Source of the DNA: UBA10133 sp964348455
Lineage (GTDB): Bacteria > Patescibacteriota > Microgenomatia > UBA1400 > MFAQ01
Assembly: GCA_964348455.1 (NCBI GenBank)
Contig: CAYGCQ010000014.1
Location: 1-29,619 of the forward strand
Length of the DNA: 29,619 nucleotides
Reading direction: 5' to 3'
The notes under the pieces were generated by a model. It saw only the letters and a program-made list of their open reading frames with translations, was not told the origin of the DNA and did not search any database. Both the position numbers and the translations under genes were made by a program. Below, in pieces: positions 16,909-24,421 of this stretch (its first letter is position 1; every line of letters begins with the position of its first letter).

Positions 16909-16936
16909 TTGCGGACAGGTTATTAAGTGGTATAAT
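16909..16936 (+). promoter_or_regulatory. Promoter with extended -10, predicted leaderless transcript
   Basis: TTGCGG (16909-16914) is followed after 16 bases by TATAAT (16931-16936), preceded by TGG to form an extended -10. The ATG at 16944 lies seven bases after the -10, at the expected transcription start, so the mRNA should lack a leader. Confidence 0.7.
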
Positions 16937-16943
16937 ATAGGCT

Positions 16944-17612
16944 ATGACATATTTTAACCGAGGTAATGATAGACCTCAAAGTAGCAATTACGCACGAAGA
17001 GATGGTAGCGACAGAAGCTTTGACAGGCCTGCAATGCACGACGCAACTTGTGCTAAGTGTGGATCTGCTTGCCAGGTACCCTTTATGCCTAATGGCAGAA
17101 AAGAAGTTTTTTGTAGTAAGTGTTTTGGTGAGATGAACGGTGACTCAAGAGACTCAGGTTCAAGAGACTCTCGTTATGGAAATTCCAGACCCCCCAGAAT
17201 GTACGATAGTCGTGATGGCGGTTCAAACTTTTCACAAAAACAGATGTTTGGTGCTACTTGCGATCAGTGTGGTGAGAGGTGTGAGGTCCCCTTCCGACCT
17301 ACCAATGGAAAACCTGTGCTTTGTAGTAACTGCTTTGCTGCTTCCAAAGGTGAAGAGGCTCGACCTTCCCATGTTTCGACATTTGTTCCGACCGCGAGAC
17401 CGGTTAAGGACAATTCAGCGGAACTTGAAGCCATCAATGCTAAGTTGGATAAAATTCTCAGAATCATAACTCCGATAAAACCAAAAGATGTTTCGAGAGA
17501 GTTGACTACTAAAATCTTGGATGAGATTGAAACAAGTTTGGAGAACAACCCAACAGTGAGTAAGAGAAAAATCAAAAAAGGTGCTAAAAAATCTTCAAAA
17601 AAAGTGGAGTAA
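16944..17612 (+). CDS. Protein with two CxxC-x17-CxxC zinc-binding domains
   Basis: The 222-residue product has a basic, Arg/Ser/Asp-rich N terminus and two copies of a CxxC-x17-CxxC module: C36/C39 with C57/C60 and C106/C109 with C127/C130, each with an extra Cys three residues after the second (C43, C113). The linker holds repeated SRDSGSRDSRYG-type sequence. After about 145 comes a helical segment with a possible coiled coil (ELEAINAKLDKILRIITPIK) and a Lys-rich tail ending KKGAKKSSKKVE. The CxxC-x17-CxxC module is known from bacterial proteins of unknown role (TIGR04272). The zinc modules and basic tail suggest nucleic-acid binding; this is inference. Its transcript is predicted to be leaderless. 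Confidence 0.85.
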   Translation: MTYFNRGNDRPQSSNYARRDGSDRSFDRPAMHDATCAKCGSACQVPFMPNGRKEVFCSKCFGEMNGDSRDSGSRDSRYGNSRPPRMYDSRDGGSNFSQKQMFGATCDQCGERCEVPFRPTNGKPVLCSNCFAASKGEEARPSHVSTFVPTARPVKDNSAELEAINAKLDKILRIITPIKPKDVSRELTTKILDEIETSLENNPTVSKRKIKKGAKKSSKKVE

Positions 17613-17639
17613 CCTTGTATTCATGAAGTTATCTTAGTG

Positions 17640-17648
17640 TGATACAGT
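17640..17648 (+). promoter_or_regulatory. Extended -10 element before the AI-2E transporter gene
   Basis: TGaTACAGT ends ten bases before ATG 17659, so transcription should start about four bases before the gene. No convincing -35 at 17 bases and no Shine-Dalgarno sequence are visible. Confidence 0.45.
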
Positions 17649-17658
17649 AGGCTTACTT

Positions 17659-18672
17659 ATGATAAATGAAGCCAGGAAAAACCAAAAATTAATTAAGGTT
17701 CTTTTGGTGCTTATGATTGCGGCTGTGGGTAGTTATGTGTTGGGTCTCGCGTTCTCGTTTTTGGCTCAGTTCAAGAATGTTATTGCGATTATCTTAGTCT
17801 CATGGCTACTAAGTTTCTTACTTGATCCTATTGTAGATAGAATTCAAAAGTATTTTAAACTTTCTAAAATACTGTCTACTTCTATTACCTACCTTCTCCT
17901 AACTGTATGTATCGTCGCAATTGGATTTATTTATATACCGCTTGTAAGTGCCCAGATCGCGGTCCTTGTCGGAAACATATCCTCATATCTTGATTCTGCT
18001 CCTGTCATTGTTAACAACTTGAATGGTTCCTTAATGGCTCAGATTGAAAACTCAATTAACTTTATTCCCTCAATTGCTCAGTTTTTCTTTTCCGCTTTTA
18101 TTGTGCTTACACTGTCTTTCTATTTTATTATCGACCAAAGTCAAATAAACCGAGAATTTTTTAATTTATTGCCCAAGGATTGGCATGACACTCTTAAGTT
18201 CACACAGAAGGTAATCAACGATACCTTTATTTCCTTTTTTAGAGTCCAGTTCTTCTATGGTCTTTCGACGGCAGTAGTCACGTGGTTTGTTATGATGATG
18301 TTTGGGACCGGTTTTGCCGTCTTGGTGGGTTTCTTGTCAGGTATATTTGCCATCGTACCCCTGGTTGGCCCCCTACTAGCGATCGTTTTACCTGTTGGCG
18401 TAACTTTTATCTCAAGTTCTTTTCAAGCTACAATAATTGGAGTTATTCTATTTTTGGCCCAGCAGGTTATCTTTAATGTGGTTGGTCCAAAAATACTTGG
18501 AAAAGCCTTCAGTTTGCATCCAGCGGTTATTCTAATCTCTCTTTTAATAGGTTTGAAGTTTGGTGGTGCTTTCGGGGCTGTATTTGCTATTCCAGTACTG
18601 GGAATTTCGGTGGTAATGTTTAGAAAGTTTGGAATGCGATTGGTGCGCGAATTAAATAAAGCTCGGTCTTAG
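17659..18672 (+). CDS. AI-2E family transporter (membrane permease)
   Basis: The 337-residue integral membrane protein shows the AI-2E/UPF0118 pattern: two hydrophobic N-terminal helices, LLSFLLDPIVDRIQKYF after the second, a soluble-like middle segment, and a C-terminal half with FFRVQFFYGLSTAVVTWF, LVGFLSGIFAIVPLVGPLLA and VVGPKILGKAFSLHPAVILISLLIG. About seven or eight membrane helices are expected. Members export small molecules or act as Na+/H+ exchangers; actual cargo varies and is unknown here. The start at ATG 17659 follows a TGaTACAGT element, leaving a leader of only a few bases. The gene is separate from its neighbours, with 46 bases after the CxxC gene. Confidence 0.88.
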   Translation: MINEARKNQKLIKVLLVLMIAAVGSYVLGLAFSFLAQFKNVIAIILVSWLLSFLLDPIVDRIQKYFKLSKILSTSITYLLLTVCIVAIGFIYIPLVSAQIAVLVGNISSYLDSAPVIVNNLNGSLMAQIENSINFIPSIAQFFFSAFIVLTLSFYFIIDQSQINREFFNLLPKDWHDTLKFTQKVINDTFISFFRVQFFYGLSTAVVTWFVMMMFGTGFAVLVGFLSGIFAIVPLVGPLLAIVLPVGVTFISSSFQATIIGVILFLAQQVIFNVVGPKILGKAFSLHPAVILISLLIGLKFGGAFGAVFAIPVLGISVVMFRKFGMRLVRELNKARS

Positions 18673-18675
18673 TTG

Positions 18676-18684
18676 TGGTAATAT
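18676..18684 (+). promoter_or_regulatory. Extended -10 element before msrB
   Basis: TGgTAATAT ends nine bases before ATG 18694. A start near 18691 gives a leader of about three bases and leaves no room for a Shine-Dalgarno sequence. Confidence 0.5.
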
Positions 18685-18693
18685 TTAATACAG

Positions 18694-19227
18694 ATGAAGA
18701 ATAAAAATTTACTCTTCTTTTTAATTGTATTTCTCTCCATTTTGGTAGTTTTTGCTTTCCGAAGATTCTATTTGTCAGGAGTAATCATAGAAAACAGTAC
18801 AGACTCGAGCATAATATCCGGCTCTTTCGATGAGTCAAGGCTGAAAACTAACGAAGAGTGGCGCAAGATATTAACTCCTGATGAATATTTTATCTTGAGG
18901 GAGGCAGGAACTGAAATTCCCTTTACAGGTGAGCTCGATAAAGAGTATAGAAAAGGGACTTATTATAGTGTGGGGTGCGATATCGCCATTTTTAGATCTG
19001 AACAAAAATATGATTCTGGTACGGGATGGCCAAGCTTTTGGGCCCCTATTGATGAAAACTCACTGGTACTCAGAAAGCAGTTTACTCCATATGGGACACA
19101 GGTAGAGGTCCTTGATAGGTGCGGTGGCCATCTTGGTCATGTATTTGATGATGGCCCGCAACCAACCGGAAAGAGATATTGTATGAACTCTGCTGCCCTA
19201 ATATTTACTCCTGATTCAGAAGAATAA
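18694..19227 (+). CDS. msrB: Membrane-anchored peptide-methionine (R)-S-oxide reductase MsrB
   Basis: The 177-residue protein has an uncleaved-looking N-terminal membrane helix (about residues 5-21) and an MsrB domain (about 49-172): YDSGTGWPSFW, CGGHLGHVFDDGPQPTGKRYC with the catalytic Cys C163, and the NSAAL motif. It reduces methionine-R-sulfoxide, here probably on the outer face of the membrane, protecting exported proteins such as the pilus. The usual two CxxC zinc pairs are each reduced to a single Cys (C95 and C143), placing it among non-zinc MsrBs; one of these may act as the resolving Cys, since the other family position (GWPS preceded by Cys) is Thr here. It follows the transporter by 21 bases. 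Confidence 0.92.
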   Translation: MKNKNLLFFLIVFLSILVVFAFRRFYLSGVIIENSTDSSIISGSFDESRLKTNEEWRKILTPDEYFILREAGTEIPFTGELDKEYRKGTYYSVGCDIAIFRSEQKYDSGTGWPSFWAPIDENSLVLRKQFTPYGTQVEVLDRCGGHLGHVFDDGPQPTGKRYCMNSAALIFTPDSEE

Positions 19228-19268
19228 AAGAAAACCTGATATTTTTTGAGGTATTTTGCCCATGCATC

Positions 19269-19277
19269 TGTTAAAAT
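19269..19277 (+). promoter_or_regulatory. Extended -10 element before the ABC-F gene
   Basis: TGtTAAAAT ends ten bases before ATG 19288. Transcription would begin near 19284, so the upstream in-frame starts at 19246 and 19276 would not be on the message. Confidence 0.45.
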
Positions 19278-19287
19278 GGACAGTTGC

Positions 19288-20706
19288 ATGGCTACAGACA
19301 ACGTCGTTATCAGGTTTGATCAGGTTAGTTTCACATATGACGAAAAAAGAGTCATACTGGACGAGGCTAGTTTTAGTGTGAGAAAAAATTCAATCGTGAC
19401 TATTGTTGGTCAAAATGGGGCCGGGAAAAGTACTATTTTTAAGCTTCTTTTAGGTAAGCTGAGGCCCCAAAGAGGAAAAATTAGCCTTGAAAATGGTACG
19501 ACTATCGGAATTGCTGAACAGGTAGTGGCAGATGAAAAGCTTGATCTGAGTATTTTGGACTACTTCAAGACCGCTCTCCCGGAGAAACAGTTTGGAATTG
19601 AGGGCGATATTTATAAAATTCTTAAGGTTGTGAGCTTAGAGGTTCCTTTAACCAAAATAGTGAGAGAGCTTTCCGGTGGTCAAAAAGCTAGGCTGCTCTT
19701 AGCATATGCACTGATTTCAAATCCGGATGTTCTTTTGCTAGACGAGCCAACCAATAATCTGGATAAAGTAGGTATCGAACAGTTGACAGGTTTCTTGATG
19801 AATTATAGAAAAACTTGCATTGTAATTTCTCATGATTCCGACTTTCTAAATGCTTTTACTGAGGGTGTGCTGAACCTGGACATTCACAGTCATAAAGTGG
19901 AGCAATTCGTAGGTAACTACTATGATGTTGTGGAGGAGATTGCGGCAAAACTCGAAAGAGATCGTATGTTGAACGCACGTCTGGAAAAAAGCATTAAAGA
20001 TAGATTTGAAAAAGTAAACAAGTTAGGTGGGAAGAGTATCGCTATGAATCAGCTGGCTAGAAGAATTCGAGAAGACATATCTGATGACCGTGAAGATTTA
20101 GTTGAAATGAGAAAAGAAGACAAAACGATACCTGCATTCACCATTCCAAACCAGGAATTTGTGGGTTTCATTCTTAAAATTCATAAACCAGTCGAAACTG
20201 AACTATCAAAAGGAGCTAGGTTGTTGGTTAAAGGTCCTAACGGCATTGGTAAGAGTACATTATTAAAAGCTATTTTGACCGGTAAAGACGCAGAGATTAA
20301 TCCTCAGACTAGAGTTGGTTACTATAGCCAAGACTTTTCGGAACTGGATTTTGAGCAAACTGCATACGATAGTCTCATGGATGTGTCTCTTGTGAAGAAG
20401 CCTCAGGTGGTTTATGAGGCCGGAGCCAGATTTTTACTTACCGGAGAAGTACTACGCACAAAAATTGGCTCGCTTTCAGAGGGGCAAAAGGGACTGTTGT
20501 GTTATGCGAGATTTACTCTCCAGGAGCCTGGTTTGCTGATTCTTGATGAGCCAACTAACCACATTAATTTTAGACACATTCCTATTATTGCTAAGGCTGT
20601 TAATTCTTTTGAGGGTCCCGTAATGCTAGTCAGCCATCTTCCTGAGTTTGTAGAGAAAATTAAAGACTTGTCAGAGCTAGACATGTCGAAGTATCCCCTT
20701 AAATAA
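19288..20706 (+). CDS. ABC-F type ATP-binding protein (two ABC domains)
   Basis: Two nucleotide-binding domains in one chain without membrane spans define ABC-F. Domain 1 has Walker A GQNGAGKST, signature LSGGQ and Walker B LLLDEPTNNLD. Domain 2 has Walker A GPNGIGKST, a variant signature LSEGQ and Walker B LLILDEPTNHIN, where the family's usual NHLD Asp is Asn. A charged linker with coiled-coil character (EEIAAKLERDRMLNARLEKSIKD) joins them. ABC-F proteins act on the ribosome in translation quality or antibiotic protection. Start ATG 19288 is preferred over TTG 19246 and ATG 19276 because the domain begins at once and an extended -10 lies before it. The gene ends before a bidirectional terminator. 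The subclass is not resolved. Confidence 0.88.
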   Translation: MATDNVVIRFDQVSFTYDEKRVILDEASFSVRKNSIVTIVGQNGAGKSTIFKLLLGKLRPQRGKISLENGTTIGIAEQVVADEKLDLSILDYFKTALPEKQFGIEGDIYKILKVVSLEVPLTKIVRELSGGQKARLLLAYALISNPDVLLLDEPTNNLDKVGIEQLTGFLMNYRKTCIVISHDSDFLNAFTEGVLNLDIHSHKVEQFVGNYYDVVEEIAAKLERDRMLNARLEKSIKDRFEKVNKLGGKSIAMNQLARRIREDISDDREDLVEMRKEDKTIPAFTIPNQEFVGFILKIHKPVETELSKGARLLVKGPNGIGKSTLLKAILTGKDAEINPQTRVGYYSQDFSELDFEQTAYDSLMDVSLVKKPQVVYEAGARFLLTGEVLRTKIGSLSEGQKGLLCYARFTLQEPGLLILDEPTNHINFRHIPIIAKAVNSFEGPVMLVSHLPEFVEKIKDLSELDMSKYPLK

Positions 20707-20736
20707 CAAAAAACCCGCGAAAGCGGGTTTTTTGTT
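20705..20736. terminator. Bidirectional rho-independent terminator between convergent genes
   Basis: A 14-pair stem (20705-20718 with 20723-20736) with a GAAA loop, a CCCGC/GCGGG core and A/T runs on both sides. It lies between the ABC-F stop and the cold-shock gene on the opposite strand, and can end both transcripts. Confidence 0.92.
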
Positions 20737-20752
20737 CTAACTGATCAAAAAA

Positions 20753-20953
20753 TTATTTGACTAGTTCGACATTCTTGGCACTTGGGCCTTTTGGTCCCTG
20801 TTCGATGTCGAATTTGACTTCGGCGCCTACTTGGAGCTCATCGAATGAAATATCTTTTAAGTCATTGGAGTGGAAGAATAGATCTTTTGTCTCACCTTCT
20901 CTGGCAATGAAGCCAAATCCTTTGTCTGTTTTTGTTTTAACCGTTCCTGTCAT
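20753..20953 (-). CDS. Cold-shock domain protein (CspA family)
   Basis: The 66-residue product is a complete cold-shock domain: MTGTVKTKTDKGFGFI with RNP1-like KGFGFI, RNP2-like DLFFHSN, then DELQVGAEVKFDIEQGPKGPSAKNVELV. It binds single-stranded RNA and DNA as a chaperone and transcription antiterminator. Length matches the family. On the minus strand, an extended -10 TGaTAAAAT (21016-21024) lies 62 bases before the ATG, giving a leader of about 56 bases, which is long for this window and in keeping with the leader-regulated behaviour of csp genes; no Shine-Dalgarno sequence is obvious. It ends at the shared terminator. Confidence 0.95.
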   Translation of the reverse strand: MTGTVKTKTDKGFGFIAREGETKDLFFHSNDLKDISFDELQVGAEVKFDIEQGPKGPSAKNVELVK

Positions 20954-21015
20954 AGTGTTTTTTGGTTGGCAGAGGGCTTGTGATTAATATTGTCTCTACC
21001 ATCCTAACTGTTGGT

Positions 21016-21024
21016 ATTTTATCA
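21016..21024 (-). promoter_or_regulatory. Extended -10 element of the cold-shock gene
   Basis: TGaTAAAAT on the minus strand; transcription near 21009 gives a leader of about 56 bases. No clear -35 is seen. The site lies 25 bases past the end of the AlkA gene, so it is intergenic. Confidence 0.45.
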
Positions 21025-21048
21025 CGATATGTCCGATTCTGTACCATT

Positions 21049-21666
21049 TTAGCGATTGTCTAGCAAATGCCACATGGCAATAGCTCCATAAGTCTTGTAT
21101 GGAGACCAGCTGCTGACTCTATGCTCCATAAGTTCTTTTGTTAGATTTTCAGGCTCGAGAAATTTGATGAGCCCCTTCCTTAGTCCAAGATCGCCCCATG
21201 AGAAGATGTCTTCTTTGCCCATTTTGAACATTAAAAACATCTCTGCTGTCCACTCCCCTATTCCCTTTACTGTGACAAGTTTCTCTATCAATTCCTGGTT
21301 TTCAAGTTTTGGAAGATTGTCTAGCACTATTTCTCCTACATATATTTTATTCGAGAGGTCGGTGACGCTTCTGACTTTAGCCCAAGACAAACCAGCTTTC
21401 CTAATTTTTTCGGGCTCTATAGATAAAATATTGTTTGGAGTAATTTGGTCAGAAAGGAGTTTCTCGAATCTTCCATATATTGCATTTGCTGCGGCTCCTG
21501 CGAGTTGTTGTCCGACTATAGTGCGACAAAGTGACTTGAATAGGTCGCTATCACCTGTATTTTTATCTTCAAACCATTTTTCATAATCAATTTCCTGAAC
21601 TATATTTTCAAGTTTTGGGTCGGCTTTATTGAAATGCTTGAGGATTTTTTCTTTTTTTGTCCTCAT
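21049..21666 (-). CDS. DNA-3-methyladenine glycosylase (AlkA-like, HhH-GPD)
   Basis: The 205-residue base-excision enzyme has a compact HhH-GPD fold without the N-terminal domain of E. coli AlkA. Visible are LFKSLCRTIVGQQLAGAAANAIYGRF, the hairpin V133-K-G-I-G137, and the downstream catalytic D159 in FSWGDLGLRKG. It removes alkylated purines from DNA. Its ATG overlaps the stop of the dedA-like gene (ATGA on the minus strand), so both form an operon. The same overlap implies that it is co-translated with the membrane protein, an unusual pairing. Sequence similarity is to archaeal and bacterial short AlkA proteins; exact substrate is not fixed. Confidence 0.88.
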   Translation of the reverse strand: MRTKKEKILKHFNKADPKLENIVQEIDYEKWFEDKNTGDSDLFKSLCRTIVGQQLAGAAANAIYGRFEKLLSDQITPNNILSIEPEKIRKAGLSWAKVRSVTDLSNKIYVGEIVLDNLPKLENQELIEKLVTVKGIGEWTAEMFLMFKMGKEDIFSWGDLGLRKGLIKFLEPENLTKELMEHRVSSWSPYKTYGAIAMWHLLDNR

Positions 21667-22304
21667 ATCCCCTTAACACTCTTCTCAATTTCTTCCCTTA
21701 GTCGATTTTTTTTCTCAATCTTTATACTTAAGTAGATAACTGTTAGTGCGATACCTAGAAATACCCAAGTAAACATCCCAGCACTATTAGTTACTTTTTT
21801 TAGGTTTTCCAGTTCATATCCTGTGAAATACCCAAGTAAAACTAGTAATGACACCCAACTTGTCGAGGCTATAAATGCTGAGATATTAAATCTGAAAAAA
21901 TCATACTTTTCGACACCGGCGATGTAGGCAACCCAAAACCGCGTAAGATTTGAGAGCATTGATGTAGTTAGGATAATGCTGCCGTGTCTTTTGAATAACG
22001 ATTGTGCAAACTTTGCGTTATTTTCTTGGTGGAATTTTTCTACAATCCAAAGTCCAGATTTACTACCGAGCATGTAGGAAACCAAAAAAGCTGCCCAGGT
22101 TCCGAGAGTCCCCCAAATAATTATTGGAACAAGAGGTAGTGTTTGGTAACCACTTGATAAGTACCCAGCCACGACTAATATGGCACCTCCCGGAATTAGC
22201 CATCCAATTGGTGAGGTCTCGATTAAACTACCTAAAAATATTATTGGGTATCCCCAGTCAGAGAATAATTTTTCGGTAAGGTTGATTATTTCTATTAGAT
22301 TCAC
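21663..22304 (-). CDS. DedA-family membrane protein
   Basis: The 213-residue protein has the DedA/SNARE-associated fold: ETSPIGWLIPGGAILVVAGYL near the N terminus (the family's E..pPiPGE region), a re-entrant-type hydrophobic segment, the middle GTWAAFLVSYMLGSKSGLWIVEKF, then SMLSNLTRFWVAYIAGVEKYDFFRF and two C-terminal helices. DedA proteins act as phospholipid or undecaprenyl-phosphate flippases. The start is GTG 22304, because an extended -10 TGaTAAAGT (22311-22319) ends six bases before it, so the transcript should begin at the start codon itself. It forms a two-gene operon with the glycosylase downstream. The Arg in NLTRFWVAY corresponds to a conserved DedA Arg. Confidence 0.88.
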   Translation of the reverse strand: MNLIEIINLTEKLFSDWGYPIIFLGSLIETSPIGWLIPGGAILVVAGYLSSGYQTLPLVPIIIWGTLGTWAAFLVSYMLGSKSGLWIVEKFHQENNAKFAQSLFKRHGSIILTTSMLSNLTRFWVAYIAGVEKYDFFRFNISAFIASTSWVSLLVLLGYFTGYELENLKKVTNSAGMFTWVFLGIALTVIYLSIKIEKKNRLREEIEKSVKGI

Positions 22305-22310
22305 AATGAA

Positions 22311-22319
22311 ACTTTATCA
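22311..22319 (-). promoter_or_regulatory. Extended -10 of the dedA-alkA operon, predicted leaderless
   Basis: TGaTAAAGT on the minus strand ends six bases before GTG 22304. Transcription would start at the start codon. Confidence 0.55.
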
Positions 22320-22399
22320 CAATTAGAAATTTTAGGCTAAGGTGTCTAAAAGAGAGCTTTTTCTGAAATTGTCTCTAAATTGGTAAATTATATTCGTTC

Positions 22400-22405
22400 T
22401 ATAAT
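22400..22405 (+). promoter_or_regulatory. -10 element TATAAT before the Ca2+/Na+ exchanger gene
   Basis: Perfect TATAAT ending six bases before ATG 22412, so the message is probably leaderless. TGn is absent (TTC precedes it), and no strong -35 is seen at 17 bases. Confidence 0.5.
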
Positions 22406-22411
22406 GAATAT

Positions 22412-23344
22412 ATGGATTTAATTTGGATAAAGTTTTTTATTGGTTTGCTGCTTCTACTTTTTTCTACTCACAGCTTTGTGATGTTAGCGGAGAAGATTTC
22501 TCAACGGTTCAAGATATCCCCTCTTGTGGTGGGAATTACGGTCGTAGCTTTGGGGACTTCTCTTCCCGAACTAACAGTATCTATTGTTTCGATTCTGAAA
22601 AATGATACTGGGTTGGCTATGGGAAATATAATTGGTTCCAATATAGTCAATGTACTAATGGTATTTCCTGTGGGCATACTTATGGGCAACCTGAGAATAG
22701 GATCTACTAAAACGCAACGAAATATTTGGCTTTTGCTCGGGGCTACGATGTTGTTCTTTTTGGCAGGAAACTCCGGAGAGTACAGAAGACTATTTGGGTT
22801 TATTTTAATTGTGCTGTCTTTTTTAGTCAGCTTCATAGAGTATCGTTTGGCTGTTTCCGGTAGACTCCATGAAGATAAAAAGAGTTTTATTACGAGCAAA
22901 GGTGGAGATCTTGGTGTTACTCAGTTTTTTATTGGAATACTCTTGATTGCTGGTATTATCTATGGTGGCCTCTTGGTAGTAACTTCGGTTGAGGCCATTT
23001 CTTTAGTTACCGGAATATCTACAACTGTTTTGGGGCTGACACTCACTGCGGTAGCCACTTCTCTCCCCGAACTTCTTACAACGGTGTTTAGTCAAAAAGA
23101 TCATCAAGAAAAACTTACGGTCGGTAATTTAATTGGAAGCAATATCTACAACCTCTTGTTAATAGGTGGACTAATATTTCTATTTCCATCTAACGGAATT
23201 GTAACTTACGCTGAATGGCTATGGCTGGCTCTGGCAACTGGTGCATTTGTGTCTATTTTAAGGCACTACAGAGGCGTTAAGCCTCCAAAGTATTTGGGGT
23301 TGATACTCCTATTTATATTTCTGATATATATAGTGACTCAGTAA
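22412..23344 (+). CDS. Ca2+/Na+ (CaCA family) antiporter, YrbG-like
   Basis: The 310-residue protein shows the two inverted alpha-repeats of the CaCA superfamily: GTSLPELTVSIVSILKND with GNIIGSNIVNVLMV in the first half, and ATSLPELLTTVFSQKDHQ with GNLIGSNIYNLLLIGG in the second. About ten membrane helices are expected. The Glu in each SLPEL motif coordinates the cation. Members exchange Ca2+ or other cations for Na+ or H+. It is a single gene: TATAAT sits directly upstream and the next gene has its own promoter. Length and motif spacing are normal for the family. Confidence 0.93.
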   Translation: MDLIWIKFFIGLLLLLFSTHSFVMLAEKISQRFKISPLVVGITVVALGTSLPELTVSIVSILKNDTGLAMGNIIGSNIVNVLMVFPVGILMGNLRIGSTKTQRNIWLLLGATMLFFLAGNSGEYRRLFGFILIVLSFLVSFIEYRLAVSGRLHEDKKSFITSKGGDLGVTQFFIGILLIAGIIYGGLLVVTSVEAISLVTGISTTVLGLTLTAVATSLPELLTTVFSQKDHQEKLTVGNLIGSNIYNLLLIGGLIFLFPSNGIVTYAEWLWLALATGAFVSILRHYRGVKPPKYLGLILLFIFLIYIVTQ

Positions 23345-23429
23345 ACCGCGGAGATACCTGGAGCGATAAACTAAGATGTCTTTTATATGTTTAATCAGAG
23401 TATGTGTTGAAGCGAAACAGCTTTTTTAA

Positions 23430-23458
23430 TTGACATAATATTTAATAGATGAGATAAA
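23430..23458 (+). promoter_or_regulatory. Sigma70-type promoter before the SH3-like surface protein
   Basis: TTGACA (23430-23435) and GATAAA (23453-23458) with a 17-base spacer. Transcription would begin near 23465, leaving a leader of about 22 bases that carries a GGAGGA. Confidence 0.55.
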
Positions 23459-23486
23459 TGGTTTTACAGTTCGTTCTGGAGGACGA

Positions 23487-24320
23487 ATGAGTTCATTGAA
23501 AAGGAGATTCTATCGGATGAACAATAATAAAATTATTATTGTGGTCTTGGTTTTTGCCCTTCTTTGTGCCTTTGGCGTAATTGGTTACTTTATCCTCTTT
23601 TCTCAAAGCTCACCGATTCATATAAGTTTCGGAGCTCCAAATGAGGCAACTGTTGCACCGCAAATCACAACTCAAGCATTAGCCTCTCTCACGAATCTAC
23701 CAGATGCATTGCCTACTTACACTGATGTGCCGACGTTTACACCTCAACCGACATATACCAATGTTCCAACGTTTACACTTCAGCCGACATATATTCCGCA
23801 GGCAACTCAGGTAATGGAAGCGATGTTTACTCCAAACCAGCCGGTATTCTGTCGTCAGGGGCCAAGTGAGACTGTTTGGTGGGATCCAAAGGAAGCCCTG
23901 AAAGAAGGTCAGACCGTAAAGATTATTGGTAAGAGTTCTTATGAGTGGGGCCTATGGTGGTATATTCAGAAGAGTTCCGGAGTTAAATGTTGGGTTTATA
24001 GCGAACTCGGCATGACTTCCGGGAATGTTGCTGGGGTTCCAGAAAAATCTACTCCCGCCACTCCGACACCAAGCTATCTGGATGTATACTTGCGAAATGA
24101 TCAAGGATTTCAGATCTGCAGTGTATGGATTGAGACCAAAAATTCAGGGAACTGGATTGAACTACTAAACGGTAATGTGATAATGCCGGGTGGAACCTTG
24201 AATTACTCAGCCACGCCAGGCAAGTACGATATTGAAATTTATGATTGTTTCTCGAACTTGGTAGATTCAAGTTATGGTTTTGAGATCTCTTCTAACTCTA
24301 CGTACTTCACAACTCCTTAG
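23487..24320 (+). CDS. Exported, membrane-anchored protein with Pro/Thr repeat linker and SH3-like domain
   Basis: The 277-residue product has one N-terminal membrane helix (about residues 14-36), a Ser/Thr/Pro linker (about 55-108) holding a 12-residue repeat PTYT(D/N)VPTFT(P/L)Q, then a bacterial SH3-like region (about 112-172: PVFCRQGPSE...GQTVKIIGKSSYEWGLWWYIQ). A second beta-rich domain (about 192-277, LDVYLRNDQGFQICSVWIE) follows. Such linkers and SH3b domains are common in wall-attached or extracellular proteins, where SH3b binds peptidoglycan; no catalytic domain is seen. Start ATG 23487 (GGAGGA 4-8 bases upstream) is kept; ATG 23517, preceded by AAGGAG at ten bases, would remove ten residues and is almost as likely. 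A terminator follows. Confidence 0.75.
   Translation: MSSLKRRFYRMNNNKIIIVVLVFALLCAFGVIGYFILFSQSSPIHISFGAPNEATVAPQITTQALASLTNLPDALPTYTDVPTFTPQPTYTNVPTFTLQPTYIPQATQVMEAMFTPNQPVFCRQGPSETVWWDPKEALKEGQTVKIIGKSSYEWGLWWYIQKSSGVKCWVYSELGMTSGNVAGVPEKSTPATPTPSYLDVYLRNDQGFQICSVWIETKNSGNWIELLNGNVIMPGGTLNYSATPGKYDIEIYDCFSNLVDSSYGFEISSNSTYFTTP
23712..23801 (+). repeat. Tandem 36-base repeat encoding a 12-residue Pro/Thr linker unit
   Basis: Two full units (23712-23747, 23748-23783) and a partial third (23784-23801) encode PTYTDVPTFTPQ, PTYTNVPTFTLQ and PTYIPQ. Their DNA is similar but not identical, so they are old or selected as protein rather than a fresh duplication. Confidence 0.85.
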
Positions 24321-24337
24321 ATTTATTTAGTTCTATC

Positions 24338-24364
24338 CCCCACCAGTAGGTGGGGTTTTATTTT
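24338..24364 (+). terminator. Rho-independent terminator
   Basis: A seven-pair CCCCACC/GGTGGGG stem (24338-24344 with 24349-24355), loop AGTA, followed by TTTTATTTT. It ends the SH3-like gene transcript 18 bases after the stop. Confidence 0.85.
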
Positions 24365-24421
24365 GGATGCATTGGTAAAGAGTTTTAATTTAGTTAATAT
24401 AGATGTATAAATAAAATCAAG

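Noticed and set aside
19246..19287. TTG 19246 or ATG 19276 as start of the ABC-F gene
   Set aside because: An extended -10 at 19269-19277 would place these starts outside the transcript, and the ABC domain begins right after ATG 19288.
23712..23801. Tandem repeat as a possible CRISPR or regulatory array
   Set aside because: The 36-base units are in frame inside a gene, encode a 12-residue Pro/Thr linker and have no spacers.
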